From Alphaproteobacteria bacterium (GTDB taxonomy: Bacteria > Pseudomonadota > Alphaproteobacteria > Rhizobiales > Hyphomicrobiaceae): a DNA stretch of 64,000 nt. This document shows, one piece after another, positions 34,987 to 44,973 of the stretch (position 1 is the stretch's first letter; each line of letters starts with the position of its first letter). The notes under the pieces were generated by a model. The model was not told the origin of the DNA, ran no database searches, and saw only the letters and a list, made by a program, of their open reading frames with translations. Made by a program: the position numbers and the translations under genes. The stretch lies in NCBI GenBank assembly GCA_018830445.1, contig JAHJSN010000134.1:1-64000 (forward strand), in the 5' to 3' direction.

Positions 34987-35925
34987 TTGTTTGACATCCT
35001 CTCCATCGTCGCGCCTGTTTTCGGCCTGGTCGCGCTCGGCTTCGTTTTCGGGCGCCTTGGCTGGCTCTCCCCGATCGCCGAACAGGGCGTCTCCGAGTTT
35101 GCGTTTCGCCTGGCGATCCCCGCCCTCCTGATGAAAACCATCGCGACCGCTGAGTTCGGCAACCTCTCGATCGCCGGTGTCTGGCTGAGCTTCTACGGTG
35201 CCATCGCCACCACCTACGCTGCATCCGTCCTAGGAACGAAATTCCTGCTTCGCCGCCCTGTTCAGGATGAAGCCTCCATTGCCATGTCTTCGCTTTTCGG
35301 CAATGCCGTCATGCTCGGAATTCCGATTTCGCTGACGACCTTCGGCCCGGCCGCCGCTGCGCCGCTGGCGCTAGTCTTATCGATCCACGCCCCGTCGCTG
35401 TGGCTGGCGACGACGCTGCACGCCCGCATTGCCGACCGGGAAACCGGCGCGAAAGCCGGCGACATCGTTTCGACGCTGATCCGTGACCTTGGCCAGAACC
35501 CGATCATTATCGGTATTGTGCTTGGCGGCCTATGGCGGACTTCAGGCGTTCCGGTCCCGGAGATTCTCCTCAAGATCCTGAGCCTGCTCGCACAGGCCGG
35601 CGTTCCCGCCGCCCTCGTCGCGCTAGGACTGTCGCTCGTGCGCTTCGAGATCAGGGGCCAGGTTCCGACCCTGTCGATGATCGTCGCCTTGAAGCTCCTG
35701 CTGATGCCGCTGGTCGCCTACGCCTTGGGCCGGTTTGTTTTTCACCTCGACCCGCTGCCGCTTGGCGTCGTGACCATCCTGGCGTCCGTACCGACCGGAG
35801 CGAACGCATACATCTTCGCCGTCAAGAACGGCCGCGCGATCAATTCCGCATCAGGCGCCGTCGCACTCGGCATCGTGTTGTCGGCCTTCACCGTGTCGCT
35901 GCTGCTGGCCTTCATCAAGCCTTGA
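34987..35925 (+). CDS. AEC family transporter (auxin efflux carrier-like)
   Basis: The 312-residue integral membrane protein has about ten hydrophobic segments and the AEC features GFVFGRLGWLS near the N-terminus, NAVMLGIPI and a C-terminal ASVPTGANAYIFA. It starts at TTG 34987; no ATG fits the conserved N-terminus better. Family members export organic acids or similar small molecules. The substrate cannot be told from sequence here. Confidence 0.88.
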   Translation: MFDILSIVAPVFGLVALGFVFGRLGWLSPIAEQGVSEFAFRLAIPALLMKTIATAEFGNLSIAGVWLSFYGAIATTYAASVLGTKFLLRRPVQDEASIAMSSLFGNAVMLGIPISLTTFGPAAAAPLALVLSIHAPSLWLATTLHARIADRETGAKAGDIVSTLIRDLGQNPIIIGIVLGGLWRTSGVPVPEILLKILSLLAQAGVPAALVALGLSLVRFEIRGQVPTLSMIVALKLLLMPLVAYALGRFVFHLDPLPLGVVTILASVPTGANAYIFAVKNGRAINSASGAVALGIVLSAFTVSLLLAFIKP

Positions 35926-36077
35926 TCCACAACGGCGCGGACCATCAGCTCTCGACCGCGCGGTGTCAGGGGTGCATTCTTATGAACGTTCATTCGGACC
36001 TCCGGAGAATCACTGAGGTGTTGCAACATCAGCTTCTCTCGGCAGGACCGAATGGACAACGTCCTGAAAGTTCACAG

Positions 36078-36665
36078 CTAGCCGTGCAGCACCCGCGCAG
36101 CCCGCGCCAGCTTCTCGATCAGGACCTTGAAGCGCTCCTGCGCGACTTTGTCTTTCAGATGCCCGTTATCCTCGAATGCTTCACCCGCGCGCGGCACGGC
36201 GAATTGCTCCGGCAGCACCAGCGCACCGAGCCCCAGTTCCAGCACGTGCCGCACCGCATAAAGGCCGCGCAACCCGCCCATTCCGCCGGGCGAAGCCGAG
36301 GCGAGCGCGAACACCCGCGTCTGGAACACTTCGTTTGGCGCCTCGCCCTCTTCGCGCACCCGGCTCACCCAGTCGAGAGCGTTCTTCAACAGGGGAGAAA
36401 TCGAAGCGTTGTATTCGGGGCAGGATATCAACACCCCGGTATGCAGCGACATCAGCGCCTTGAGCTTGCGCGCGTTCTGCGGTGGACCATCGACCCGCTC
36501 GATATCGCCGTTGTAGAGCGGCATCTCGTAATCCCCGAGATCGGCGAACGTCGAAGCGATACCGTTGGCTTCCGCAATCCGCGCTCCAAGTTCGGCGACC
36601 CTCATGTTGTGGGAGCCGGTTCGCGCCGAGCCCGCAAAGAACAACAGCCGTGTCGGTTCACTCAT
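36078..36665 (-). CDS. NADPH-dependent FMN reductase family protein
   Basis: The 195-residue flavodoxin-like protein has LLFFAGSARTGSHNMRVAEL at the N-terminus (phosphate-binding loop), PLYNGDIERVDGPP and CPEYNASISPLLKNALDW, the ChrR/SsuE-type signature. It likely reduces FMN, quinones or chromate with NAD(P)H. It is followed closely by the SnoaL-like gene upstream on the same strand, about 60 bp apart. Confidence 0.9.
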   Translation of the reverse strand: MSEPTRLLFFAGSARTGSHNMRVAELGARIAEANGIASTFADLGDYEMPLYNGDIERVDGPPQNARKLKALMSLHTGVLISCPEYNASISPLLKNALDWVSRVREEGEAPNEVFQTRVFALASASPGGMGGLRGLYAVRHVLELGLGALVLPEQFAVPRAGEAFEDNGHLKDKVAQERFKVLIEKLARAARVLHG

Positions 36666-36725
36666 CGCGCACGCCTTCTCCTGCCGTTAAGCTTGTCATC
36701 AAGACGATTGCCCGCCGATTCGGAC

Positions 36726-37166
36726 TTACGATCGACTGCCGCCGCCTCCGGCCTCATCGGTATCGTCGCTGCTATCGTCGGCATCCTCGCCAAACGGCAG
36801 CGGGCGCGCGTGATGGCATGTCAGTTTCCAGGCATCGTCTTCGAGAACAAAGACGTTGCTCGCCGTCATTTCTTCGCCTTCCACCATCTCGACGCAGAAC
36901 ACCACGGCCACCTTGCCTTGCCGTATCACTGTCGGCGATTTGACAAAGATCGCCGGCGGCTCGCCCATGACGATCACTTGATGCCATGACGTCATGACGT
37001 CGTCGCGCCCGGTGATGCCGGGCCAGTTTGGATGGTAGACGGAGATATCTTCGCGCGCTGACCACAATTCGTACATCGCGGCCATGTCGCCCGAACGGAA
37101 CACATCATAGAAGCGCTCGTTGGCGGCGATCACTTCAGCGAGTGCAGCGTCCTGATCCATACTCAT
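36726..37166 (-). CDS. SnoaL-like/NTF2-fold protein
   Basis: This 146-residue alpha/beta cone protein has ANERFYDVFRSGDMAAMYEL at the N-terminus and the central motif SVYHPNWPGITGRDDVMTSW, typical of the SnoaL_3/DUF4440 group. The last 25 residues are an acidic Asp/Ser/Gly tail. No catalytic function can be assigned. The 39-bp hairpin array lies immediately upstream (37189-37424), between this gene and bioZ. Confidence 0.85.
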   Translation of the reverse strand: MSMDQDAALAEVIAANERFYDVFRSGDMAAMYELWSAREDISVYHPNWPGITGRDDVMTSWHQVIVMGEPPAIFVKSPTVIRQGKVAVVFCVEMVEGEEMTASNVFVLEDDAWKLTCHHARPLPFGEDADDSSDDTDEAGGGGSRS

Positions 37167-37188
37167 GCGACGTGCTCCCTAGTCAGCC

Positions 37189-37424
37189 AGCGCGGTTGCT
37201 GGTGGGCAACCGAAGCGCAGAACCAAAAGCGCGGTTGCCGGTGGGCAACCGAAGCGCAGAACCTAAAGCGCGGTTGCGGGTGGGCAACCGAAGCGCCAAA
37301 CCAAAAGCGCGGTTGCGGGTGGGCAACCGAAGCGCCAAACCGAAAGCGCGGTTGCGGGTGGGCAACCGAAGCGCAGAACCTAAAGCGCGGTTGCCGGTGG
37401 GCAACCGAAGCGCGCAAACCGAAG
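37189..37424. repeat. Six tandem 39-bp repeats, each with a hairpin
   Basis: Units begin at 37189, 37228, 37267, 37306, 37345 and 37384 with an exact 39-bp period. Each starts AGCGCGGTTGC and contains GGTTGCC-GGTG-GGCAACC or a close variant, a 6-7 bp stem with a small loop. Because 39 is a multiple of three, frames stay open on both strands and mimic a 13-residue repeat protein. I regard that as a side effect. The array sits between bioZ and the SnoaL-like gene. Confidence 0.95.
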
Positions 37425-37470
37425 CCCGGCGATTAGAAGATGACATCAACCGCGCTCGCATTTCTCCAGG

Positions 37471-38451
37471 TCACAGGCCAACAACGACGGCGCCGCCGTT
37501 CATGCCCGCACCTGCCGCACACATTAACACGCGATTGCCCGGGTGGAACCCACAGCGTTCTGACAAATACGATAGAGTGAACGGGATCGTAGCCGCCGAG
37601 CTGTTGCCGAAGTTCGCAACCGTAGAAAGCACGGCACCTTCCGCAATACCGAGATCCTTGCGCACCGCCTCCATGATGCGCGAATTAGCCTGATGCGGAA
37701 CGAAATGGGAAACATCGCCGCCGCTGAGCCCGGCCCCCTCCAGCGCCGAGCGCGAACTTTGCGACATCATGCTGACCGCCTGCTGGAACACGGCCCGCCC
37801 ATCAGGCATCGACATCAGAAATTCGTCCGATGACAGCCCTGGCTCGAAGGGTTTCGCGCTGCCGCCGGCCGGGATTTTGATGAAGTCGTAGCCCGCTCCA
37901 GCTGTTCTGAGATCGGCGGAAATGACACCGCTGCCTGCACGGTTTGAAGGCCCCAGCAACATCGCGCCTGCCGCATCTGCGAACAGAACCGCGCTGGCAG
38001 TCTCGTTCATGTTGATCCGCCGGGAAAGAATATTGGCGGCGATCACCAGAACCTGTGCCTGATACGTCCGCGCGAATGAATCGCCGAGCGTCAGCGCATA
38101 GAGGAACCCCGCGCACGCCCCTGCAAGATCGATCCCGCCTGCATTTGGCAGGCCGAGCCGATGCGCCACCAGCGGTGCCGTCGGCGGCAACAGGTGATCG
38201 GGGGTCGACGTCGCCAGGAGAACGAGTCCGACGTCCTCCTGCTTCGCCCCGGCCGCCCGCAGCGCCATCTCGCCGGCGGCAACCGCCATGTCGGAGAGCT
38301 TCTCGTCCGGCGCCGCCCAACGCCGCTCGCGAATGCCGGTGCGCTTTTCGATAAAACCGGGCTCGAGGCCGAGATGTCCCTCGATCTCGGCGTTTCTTAC
38401 GAGCCGTTGCGGTGCGTAATGACCAAGCCCAAGGATCCCCACACCGTCCAT
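37471..38451 (-). CDS. bioZ: BioZ-type ketoacyl-ACP synthase III
   Basis: The 326-residue KAS III homologue shows the catalytic triad: Cys in LAGACAGFLYAL near residue 112, His in VPHQANSRIM and Asn in VANFGNSSAA. Its start MDGVGILGLG overlaps the bioA stop as TAATG, and it is the fifth gene of the biotin operon. In Rhizobiales, BioZ condenses a glutaryl thioester with malonyl-ACP to begin pimeloyl-ACP synthesis, replacing BioC/BioH. The position identifies it as BioZ rather than housekeeping FabH. The longer open frame upstream lies inside bioA and is not used. Confidence 0.88.
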   Translation of the reverse strand: MDGVGILGLGHYAPQRLVRNAEIEGHLGLEPGFIEKRTGIRERRWAAPDEKLSDMAVAAGEMALRAAGAKQEDVGLVLLATSTPDHLLPPTAPLVAHRLGLPNAGGIDLAGACAGFLYALTLGDSFARTYQAQVLVIAANILSRRINMNETASAVLFADAAGAMLLGPSNRAGSGVISADLRTAGAGYDFIKIPAGGSAKPFEPGLSSDEFLMSMPDGRAVFQQAVSMMSQSSRSALEGAGLSGGDVSHFVPHQANSRIMEAVRKDLGIAEGAVLSTVANFGNSSAATIPFTLSYLSERCGFHPGNRVLMCAAGAGMNGGAVVVGL

Positions 38452-39731
38452 TATTCGCCTCCGGACTGCACGACCGCCGACGCCGCCGCGATTGCAGCAT
38501 AGACCGAATCCAGTTGGTCCGGATCGATTCCGTAAGGTGGCATAACGTAAATGGTGTTCCCCAACGGCCGCAAAAGTATCCCTCTGCCAACAAAGAATTC
38601 CATCAGGCGCGGACCCACATTGGCAAGATAACCGGCATCCTTGACGATCAGATCGAGCGCCGCGATGGTCCCGCACTGGCGCACATTGGTGAACATGTTA
38701 TCGCTCCCCAGCCGGGCCAGCCGCCGCTCCTGCATTTGCTGAAGGTTTCTCACGCGTTCGAGAACCGGCTCCTCCTTCCATATCTCGACGTTTGCCATCC
38801 CGGCCGCACAGGCGATCGGATTGGCGGTATAGGATGAGGAATGAAAGAACGTCTTCGCCCGGTCCATCGAATAGTGAGCCTCGAAGATCTCTTCGCTGCA
38901 CAGCGTCACGGCAAGCGGCAGGTGCCCGCCGGTCAGTCCCTTGGCCAGACACAGGATATCGGGGGCAATCCCGGCCTGCTCGCAGGCAAACAGCGACCCC
39001 GTCCTGCCCCAGCCGGTCATGACCTCGTCGGCGATCAGCAGCACCTCGTGGCGATCGCAGATCCGCCGCATCTCGGCCAACGTCTCCGCTTTCCACACCA
39101 GCATCCCGCCGGCGCCAAGGATCAGCGGCTCGACGATCAGCGCTGCGACCGGCTCGGACTTGCAGATCGCTTCGAGCTGATCGAGCGCTTCCTGTTCCGC
39201 CCCTTCGTGGGGAAACTTGAGCCGCATCACTTCGAACAGCATCGGCTCGTAGGCGGCATTGAACACGCCGCGTGCGCCCGCCGACATCGTACCGATGGTG
39301 TCGCCGTGGTAGGCGTGTTCGAGCGCAACGATACGCGAACGCGGCGCACCGATGTTGCGCCAGTAGCCGAGCGCCATCTTCAACGCGACTTCGACGGCGG
39401 TCGAGCCTGAGTCCGAATAGAAAACGCGCGTAAGTCCGTCCGGCGTCAATTCGACGAGCGCCTGCGCCAGCTTTTCTGCCGGCTCGTGCGTGAAGCCGGC
39501 AAAAATGACCTGGTCGAGCCGCTCGGCCTGTGCGCGCACCGCGGCCACGATTCTGGGATGACAATGCCCGTGAGTGATCACCCACCACGATGAAATCGCA
39601 TCGAGGATCATGTCGTCCTCAGGCGTGATGAGATAGACGCCATGTGCGCTCGCGACATTGATCGGCGAAGGCGCTGTCGCATGCTGCGTAAAGGGATGCC
39701 ACACCGGCGAATTCGAACCTGCGGACTTCAT
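38451..39731 (-). CDS. bioA: Adenosylmethionine-8-amino-7-oxononanoate aminotransferase BioA
   Basis: The 426-residue PLP enzyme converts 8-amino-7-oxononanoate to 7,8-diaminononanoate using S-adenosylmethionine as amino donor. It has WHPFTQHATA at the N-terminus, SSWWVITHGHCHP, DEVMTGWGRTG and the PLP lysine in CLAKGLTGGHLPLA near residue 270. It overlaps bioD by ATGA. The complete biotin pathway from the pimeloyl step onward is encoded in this operon. Confidence 0.95.
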   Translation of the reverse strand: MKSAGSNSPVWHPFTQHATAPSPINVASAHGVYLITPEDDMILDAISSWWVITHGHCHPRIVAAVRAQAERLDQVIFAGFTHEPAEKLAQALVELTPDGLTRVFYSDSGSTAVEVALKMALGYWRNIGAPRSRIVALEHAYHGDTIGTMSAGARGVFNAAYEPMLFEVMRLKFPHEGAEQEALDQLEAICKSEPVAALIVEPLILGAGGMLVWKAETLAEMRRICDRHEVLLIADEVMTGWGRTGSLFACEQAGIAPDILCLAKGLTGGHLPLAVTLCSEEIFEAHYSMDRAKTFFHSSSYTANPIACAAGMANVEIWKEEPVLERVRNLQQMQERRLARLGSDNMFTNVRQCGTIAALDLIVKDAGYLANVGPRLMEFFVGRGILLRPLGNTIYVMPPYGIDPDQLDSVYAAIAAASAVVQSGGE

Positions 39732-40363
39732 TTGAAATCCTCGATTACGAAGTTGCTTTCAAACTCCGCCGCAAGCGCGTCACCTGTCAACGGGTCGACG
39801 AATGGCAGCCGGCCAAGCCGCTTGACCTTGCCCAGTTCGGCGATCGTGATTTCGCTGTCGCCGTTCTCATCCCCGACGAACGCCACGCCGAGAACCTCGA
39901 TTCCCCGGGCGCGCATGGCTTCGAGCGACAAAAGCGCATGATTGATCGTCCCCAGCGTGGTCCTCGCGACCAGCACGACGGGCACCCGCCAGCTCGCAAC
40001 CAGATCGACTTGCAACACGCTCCTCGTCAAAGGCACCATAAGCCCGCCGGCCAGTTCGACGACCAGCGAATTGTCTCCGGCCGGGAGCTGAAGCGCCTCG
40101 ACGCCGATTTCGATTCCTTCGACTTCCGCCGCCAGGTGCGGTGAGACCGGCGTCGTCAGTCGATAGCGCTCCGGCACAACGCGGTCCCCATCGGCAGCCG
40201 CGAGTTCAGCCACATGCTCGCTGTCCGTCGGCCCTTCCAGGCCAGCTTGGATCGGTTTCCAGTAATCGGCACCGAGCGCACGCACCAGAGCGGCGGCGAA
40301 GACGGTCTTGCCGACACCGGTATCGGTCCCTGCAACGACCATGGCGTGACGAGCCGGCTTCAC
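39728..40363 (-). CDS. bioD: Dethiobiotin synthetase BioD
   Basis: The 211-residue ATP-dependent carboxylase closes the ureido ring of dethiobiotin. Walker A VAGTDTGVGKT is at residues 10-20 and ELAGGLMVPLT near 104. It starts at GTG 40363, overlapping the bioF stop as GTGA; ATG 40342 is an alternative start that would still keep the P-loop. It overlaps bioA at its own 3' end. Confidence 0.93.
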   Translation of the reverse strand: MKPARHAMVVAGTDTGVGKTVFAAALVRALGADYWKPIQAGLEGPTDSEHVAELAAADGDRVVPERYRLTTPVSPHLAAEVEGIEIGVEALQLPAGDNSLVVELAGGLMVPLTRSVLQVDLVASWRVPVVLVARTTLGTINHALLSLEAMRARGIEVLGVAFVGDENGDSEITIAELGKVKRLGRLPFVDPLTGDALAAEFESNFVIEDFK

Positions 40364-41532
40364 GGGACCCGCTCCAATTCCGGTGCCAGTGCTTCGACGA
40401 GCCTCGCGGCGGTATCCTCGCTCACGTTCAGCGTCAGCGACATCCTCAGGCGCGCCGTCCCCTCCGGCACCGTCGGCGGGCGTATCGCGCGGATATCGAA
40501 CCCTCGGCCTTGCAGCCGCCCGGCAAGCCCCACAGCCTGCTCGTCCGAACCGATAACGATCGGCTGGATATGCGTGCCTGTCGGCTTTATCCCGCAGCGC
40601 CGTTCGAGCATTTCGCCAATCCGCGCGACCAGCAGGCGATGCCGTCCCCGCCGGACTTCACCCTCCGGCGCCGCTTCGCCGACAATCATCCTCAGCGCCG
40701 CCCGCACGCTCGCAGCCATCAAGGGCGACGGCGCCGTCGAATAGATGAACGGACGGCAGCGGTTGACAAGAAAATCAATCAGAACGCGCGGCCCGCAGAC
40801 GAGCCCACCCATGACGCCCAGCGCCTTTCCGCAGGTATGCAGGCTCACCACGTTGTCGCGCTCCTCCAGGTGTGCACCGAGCCCGCGTCCGCCAGGACCG
40901 AGCACGCCGGTTGCATGCGCTTCGTCGATCACCAGGACACCGCTGTGTTTGTCGGCAACCCCGATCAATTCGTCGAGCGGCGCCAGATCGCCATCCATGC
41001 TGTAGAGGCTCTCGACCGAAATCCACGGACGGCCCAACCCGCCCGCCTGCCGCCAGCTTCGAATGGCATCGTCGAACCCTTGCGCATCGTTATGGGGAGC
41101 CGCAACCACACTCCCCTTCGACAGGCGCATGCCGTCGTGCACGCTGGCATGCACCAGCCGGTCGTGCACGACGAGATCGCCGCGCTGCGGCAGCGTCGCG
41201 AAAAGCGCCGCATTGGCGGCAAACCCGCTCGAAAAAAACAGCGCGCCTTCCGAGCCGAACGCCTTTGCAGCCTGAACCTCGAGTGCGGCGTGTTCGGGGT
41301 CGTTGCCGCGCAACAGCCGCGAGCCGCCCGAACCGATAGCCACTCCGCGCGACAGCGCTTCCCCTACCGCCGACCGTAATTCATCCGACGTGGCAAGTCC
41401 GAGGTAGTCGTTTGACGAGAAATCGCACCCCTGCCGGGCAACCAGACTGCGCAGCCGGTTGCGCCGCTCCAGCGCCTCCAGCGAGCGCCTGTGCGCGAAA
41501 TGAAAGTGGCTGCTGTCGTCGCTCGCGCTCAA
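40360..41532 (-). CDS. bioF: 8-amino-7-oxononanoate synthase BioF
   Basis: The 390-residue PLP enzyme joins pimeloyl-ACP/CoA and L-alanine. It has SSNDYLGLA near residue 40, [27 protein letters not shown] and the PLP lysine in [12 protein letters not shown] near 240. It starts at TTG 41532, overlapping the bioB stop as TTGA. The product passes to BioA. Confidence 0.94.
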   Translation of the reverse strand: MSASDDSSHFHFAHRRSLEALERRNRLRSLVARQGCDFSSNDYLGLATSDELRSAVGEALSRGVAIGSGGSRLLRGNDPEHAALEVQAAKAFGSEGALFFSSGFAANAALFATLPQRGDLVVHDRLVHASVHDGMRLSKGSVVAAPHNDAQGFDDAIRSWRQAGGLGRPWISVESLYSMDGDLAPLDELIGVADKHSGVLVIDEAHATGVLGPGGRGLGAHLEERDNVVSLHTCGKALGVMGGLVCGPRVLIDFLVNRCRPFIYSTAPSPLMAASVRAALRMIVGEAAPEGEVRRGRHRLLVARIGEMLERRCGIKPTGTHIQPIVIGSDEQAVGLAGRLQGRGFDIRAIRPPTVPEGTARLRMSLTLNVSEDTAARLVEALAPELERVP

Positions 41533-42557
41533 TCCATGTTTCCTGAGGAGCTGCTGGTCTCGGCCTCAAGACCCAGCTTCATGAACAGCGCCGCGTCTGC
41601 ATCTTCGCCTGGGTTGTCCGTCGTCAGCAACTGTTCGCCGCAAAAGATCGAGTTGGCGCCTGCGAAGAAGCACATCGCCTGCAGTTCGTCGCTCATCTCG
41701 GTGCGACCGGCCGACAGCCGCACGTAGGAGCGTGGCATCAAGATACGCGCGAGCGCAATCGCCCTGACGAACGCGATTCCATCGACTTTCTCGGCCTGGC
41801 CCAGCGGCGTCCCCTCGATGGCGATCAGCATGTTGATCGGCACGCTTTCGGGATGTTCAGGCAGATTGGCGAGCGTCACCAGCATGTCGACCCGGTCTGC
41901 CGGCGTCTCGCCAAGCCCGAGGATGCCGCCCGAGCAAACCTTGATACCAGCCTCGCGAACCCGCGCCAGCGTGTCGAGCCGGTCCGCGAACGTTCGCGTC
42001 GTGATGACTTCCGGGTAGAACCGCTCGGAAGTGTCGACGTTATGGTTGTAGTAGTCGAGGCCGGCGTTTCTGAGCTGCGCCACGTCCTCGTCGTTTAGCA
42101 TGCCGAGCGTCATGCAGGTCTCAAGGCCCATCGCCTTGACCTCCTTGACCATCTCTGCCACCGCAGCCATGTCGCGCTGCTTCGGCTCGCGCCACGCCGC
42201 CCCCATGCAGTAGCGGGTCGCGCCATTCGCCTTGGCCTTGCGCGCGCCCCGCAGGACTTCCTGGATTGCCATCAGCTTCGACGCCTTGAGCCCCGTATCG
42301 TAGCGCGCCGACTGGCTGCAATACGAACAGTCTTCCGCGCAGCCTCCGGTCTTGATCGACAGGAGTTGGCACTTCTGCACCGTGTTGGGATCGAAGTTTG
42401 CCCGGTGAACAGTGTGCGCCTGGAACAGCAGTTCATTGAAGGGCAGGTTGTAGATCGCATGCGCCTCCGCAACCGACCAGTCATGGCGCAGTCCATGCCC
42501 TGAGCAGGAACCCGTCTGCTGTTCTCGTGCGTTCCCGCTCAAGGAATTATCGAGCAT
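41529..42557 (-). CDS. bioB: Biotin synthase BioB
   Basis: The 342-residue radical-SAM enzyme inserts sulfur into dethiobiotin. The CX3CX2C cluster site is CAEDCSYC near residue 74, and [14 protein letters not shown] and GGILGLGET follow. It is first in the bioB-F-D-A-Z operon, with AGGAGATCAGG upstream. I looked for a BioR-type palindrome (TTATCTATAA-like) upstream and did not find one. Confidence 0.96.
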   Translation of the reverse strand: MLDNSLSGNAREQQTGSCSGHGLRHDWSVAEAHAIYNLPFNELLFQAHTVHRANFDPNTVQKCQLLSIKTGGCAEDCSYCSQSARYDTGLKASKLMAIQEVLRGARKAKANGATRYCMGAAWREPKQRDMAAVAEMVKEVKAMGLETCMTLGMLNDEDVAQLRNAGLDYYNHNVDTSERFYPEVITTRTFADRLDTLARVREAGIKVCSGGILGLGETPADRVDMLVTLANLPEHPESVPINMLIAIEGTPLGQAEKVDGIAFVRAIALARILMPRSYVRLSAGRTEMSDELQAMCFFAGANSIFCGEQLLTTDNPGEDADAALFMKLGLEAETSSSSGNMD

Positions 42558-42806
42558 GTCCGTCCTGATCTCCTGAAGTGCGGCGAGTTGCGGGGCCGGG
42601 CCAGACCCTGCGCGCGCCTACGATCAAACCCGCCTTGCAGCCAGCGCGCAACCGGGCGTTCGTCGAAGGCGCACACTACATCGCCCGCCGCCGGGGTCAA
42701 CGGACGTCTGGGAAGGGCAACGGCTGAAGCTGCTATTTGGCCGATTCTGCCATGCATTTCCTCGTCCCACGCCGATATCCCCCCGTACCTGACAGCCCGG
42801 CCTTTA

Positions 42807-42897
42807 TTTGCCGGGTCCCCAATTTGCCGGGCCCCCAATTAGCCGGGTCCCCAAATTGCAGTGCCTACGAATTGCCGGGCCTGCAACTTGCAGAACA
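42807..42897. repeat. Short 16-bp imperfect tandem repeats upstream of the DnaJ-like gene
   Basis: TTTGCCGGGTCCCCAA-type units start at 42807, 42823 and 42839, followed by degenerate copies to about 42897. They lie in the 404-bp gap between bioB (-) and the J-domain gene (+), which otherwise holds no supported gene. The repeats keep a frame open upstream of 42962 but that stretch does not look coding. Confidence 0.7.
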
Positions 42898-42961
42898 ACA
42901 GCAGAAAGCGAGCAATTGTCCCGTACCGGGACAAACGTTAATCGACGCCAGAGGCAAACCG

Positions 42962-43493
42962 ATGTTCGAGCGCAACCGCATTGAGACGCCATCGACCAAA
43001 CGCGACAAGGCCATTCCGGTCGAAATCGCCCTCGATGACGGACGCATTCTCAAGGGGAAATGCTTCGTGACCGCGACCCGCCACATCTATGAGGAACTGA
43101 ACGGTCCAGGCAGCTTCGTCGATTTCGAATCCTACGAAGGCCCCCGCGAATTCATAGCGAAGGCTTGCCTCCGTTCGGTCCGGGTTGCAGAGGTCCCCAA
43201 GCCCTCGAGCTTGTCGGTCCGCACGGCAACCGACGACTTCGACCCCCCATGAGGTCTTGGGCGTCGCGCGCGGAGTCCCGTTTGAGACCATCCGGGAAGC
43301 CTACCACCGCCTCTCCAAGTCTTATCACCCCGACCGCTACATGAATGCCGACCTGCCCGGCGAGGTAGCGCTCTACCTCGACGCCATGTCACGCCGGGTG
43401 AACGCTGCCTTCGCCGCCCTGGAGAAGCCGGCGCAGAAGGTCCGGGAAATCAACCGCGCCAAGAGCGAACCGATCTATCAGCGCGGCTGGTGA
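42962..43493 (+). pseudogene. DnaJ (J-domain) protein interrupted by a +1 frameshift
   Basis: The first part (MFERNRIETPSTKRDKAIP on) runs 96 residues to TGA at 43250. The second part, in another frame, carries a J domain with HEVLGVARG, EAYHRLSKSYHPDRY including HPD, and a helical tail to 43493. The join is a run of six C at 43243-43248. With five, the sequence reads FDPHEVLG, exactly as in intact alphaproteobacterial relatives. The complete protein would be about 176 residues. It may be a real frameshift, a phase-variable homopolymer or a sequencing error. Confidence 0.75.
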
Positions 43494-43500
43494 GGTTGTC

Positions 43501-44757
43501 TCACTTCCTCTCGCGCATCCCGAGCGTCCTCAGGCGCAATGCCTGCAGTTTGATGAAGCCTTCCGCGTCTTTCTGGTCATAGGCGCCCTCGTCGTCTTCG
43601 AAAGTGACGAGTTGGTCCGAATAAAGCGACTTCTCGCTTTTGCGGCCGATGACGATGACGTTGCCCTTGTAGAGCTTGAGGCGGACTTCGCCTTCGACGT
43701 TCTCCTGGCTCTTGTCGATCAGCGCCTGCAGCATCTCACGCTCGGGCGAGAACCAGAAGCCGTTGTAGACGAGTTCCGCATAGCGCGGCATCAACTCATC
43801 CTTGAGATGCGCCGCACCTCGGTCAAGTGTCAGGCTTTCGATTGCCCGGTGCGCGGCCAGCAGGATCGTGCCCCCGGGCGTCTCGTACACGCCGCGGGAT
43901 TTCATCCCCACGAACCGGTTCTCGACGAGATCCACCCGCCCGATGCCGTTGTCGCGCCCCAGATCGTTGAGCGTTTCCAGAATCGTGGCCGCCGACAGTT
44001 CCTTGCCGTCGATGGAAACCGCATCCCCGCGTCTGAAGCCGACCGTGATGATCGTCGCCTTGTCCGGCGCCTCTTCAGGCGACACCGTACGCATGTAGAC
44101 GTAGGCCGGCGGCTCGGCGTTGGGATCTTCCAACACCTTGCCTTCGGAAGACGAATGCAGAAGGTTTGCATCGACCGAGAACGGCGCTTCCCCGCGTTTG
44201 TCCTTCGGCACCGGAATTTGATGTTCCTCGGCAAACGCAATGAGGTCTTCGCGGCTCTTGTATTCCCATTCCCGCCATGGCGCGATGATCTTGATCGAGG
44301 GCTCGAGCGCATAATAGCCGAGTTCGAATCGGACCTGATCGTTACCCTTCCCGGTCGCCCCGTGGCAGACGGCGTCGGCTCCGGTCTGCCTCGCGATCTC
44401 GATCTGCCGCTTGGCGATCAGCGGGCGCGCGATCGATGTTCCAAGCAGATAGACACCCTCATAAAGGGCATTCGCACGCATCATAGGAAAAACATAATCT
44501 GCCACGAACTCCTCGCGGAGATCCTCGATGAAAATATTTTCCTCTTTGATTCCAAGCAGTTCAGCCTTCTTTCGAGCTGGTTCGAGCTCTTCCCCCTGAC
44601 CGAGGTCCGCGGTAAACGTCACGACCTCCGCGCCATAAACTTCTTGCAACCATTTCAATATGATAGAGGTATCGAGCCCACCCGAATAGGCGAGCACGAC
44701 TTTCTTCACCTGACCTTTTTGTGGTTTCGTCCCGCCTGCGTCATTTTCAACTGGCAT
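43501..44757 (-). CDS. argG: Argininosuccinate synthase
   Basis: The 418-residue enzyme joins citrulline and aspartate with ATP in arginine synthesis. The pyrophosphatase loop YSGGLDTS lies near residue 25. [13 protein letters not shown] and the C-terminal tetramer region follow. It is convergent with the J-domain gene, with only seven bases between them. About 15 extra polar residues precede the conserved core. No partner arginine genes are adjacent. Confidence 0.96.
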   Translation of the reverse strand: MPVENDAGGTKPQKGQVKKVVLAYSGGLDTSIILKWLQEVYGAEVVTFTADLGQGEELEPARKKAELLGIKEENIFIEDLREEFVADYVFPMMRANALYEGVYLLGTSIARPLIAKRQIEIARQTGADAVCHGATGKGNDQVRFELGYYALEPSIKIIAPWREWEYKSREDLIAFAEEHQIPVPKDKRGEAPFSVDANLLHSSSEGKVLEDPNAEPPAYVYMRTVSPEEAPDKATIITVGFRRGDAVSIDGKELSAATILETLNDLGRDNGIGRVDLVENRFVGMKSRGVYETPGGTILLAAHRAIESLTLDRGAAHLKDELMPRYAELVYNGFWFSPEREMLQALIDKSQENVEGEVRLKLYKGNVIVIGRKSEKSLYSDQLVTFEDDEGAYDQKDAEGFIKLQALRLRTLGMRERK

Positions 44758-44973
44758 ACGAGTTCTAAGGCTCCCGTCTTATTCATGTGCGATTGGCGCG
44801 GCACTATAGGCATACTGCGTCAAGCGGCAAGGCGTGACTGAAGCTGGAACGTCGCAGGCCGGGCTTCGAAGAGCATGGCGGCAAGCGACGAACTGTTGAC
44901 TTGTCGAAGCGGCCTCCTTCGGTCTTTACATACGCCGACAAAATTCAAGTGGCAGCCAATAAGGGGATAATCC

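Noticed and set aside
37189-37424. CRISPR array
   Set aside because: The 39-bp units follow each other without unique spacers; it is a plain tandem repeat.
37163-37461. Repeat-protein genes on either strand in the 39-bp array
   Set aside because: Open frames on both strands result from a period divisible by three; there is no ribosome site or extension beyond the repeats.
40141-41379. Long plus-strand open frame opposite bioF
   Set aside because: It is antisense to an intact, well-recognised gene and gives Arg/Pro/His-rich low-complexity protein.
42558-42760. BioR operator upstream of bioB
   Set aside because: No TTATCTATAA-like palindrome found.
43612-44841. Long plus-strand open frame opposite argG
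   Set aside because: It is a shadow of argG caused by GC-rich codon use.
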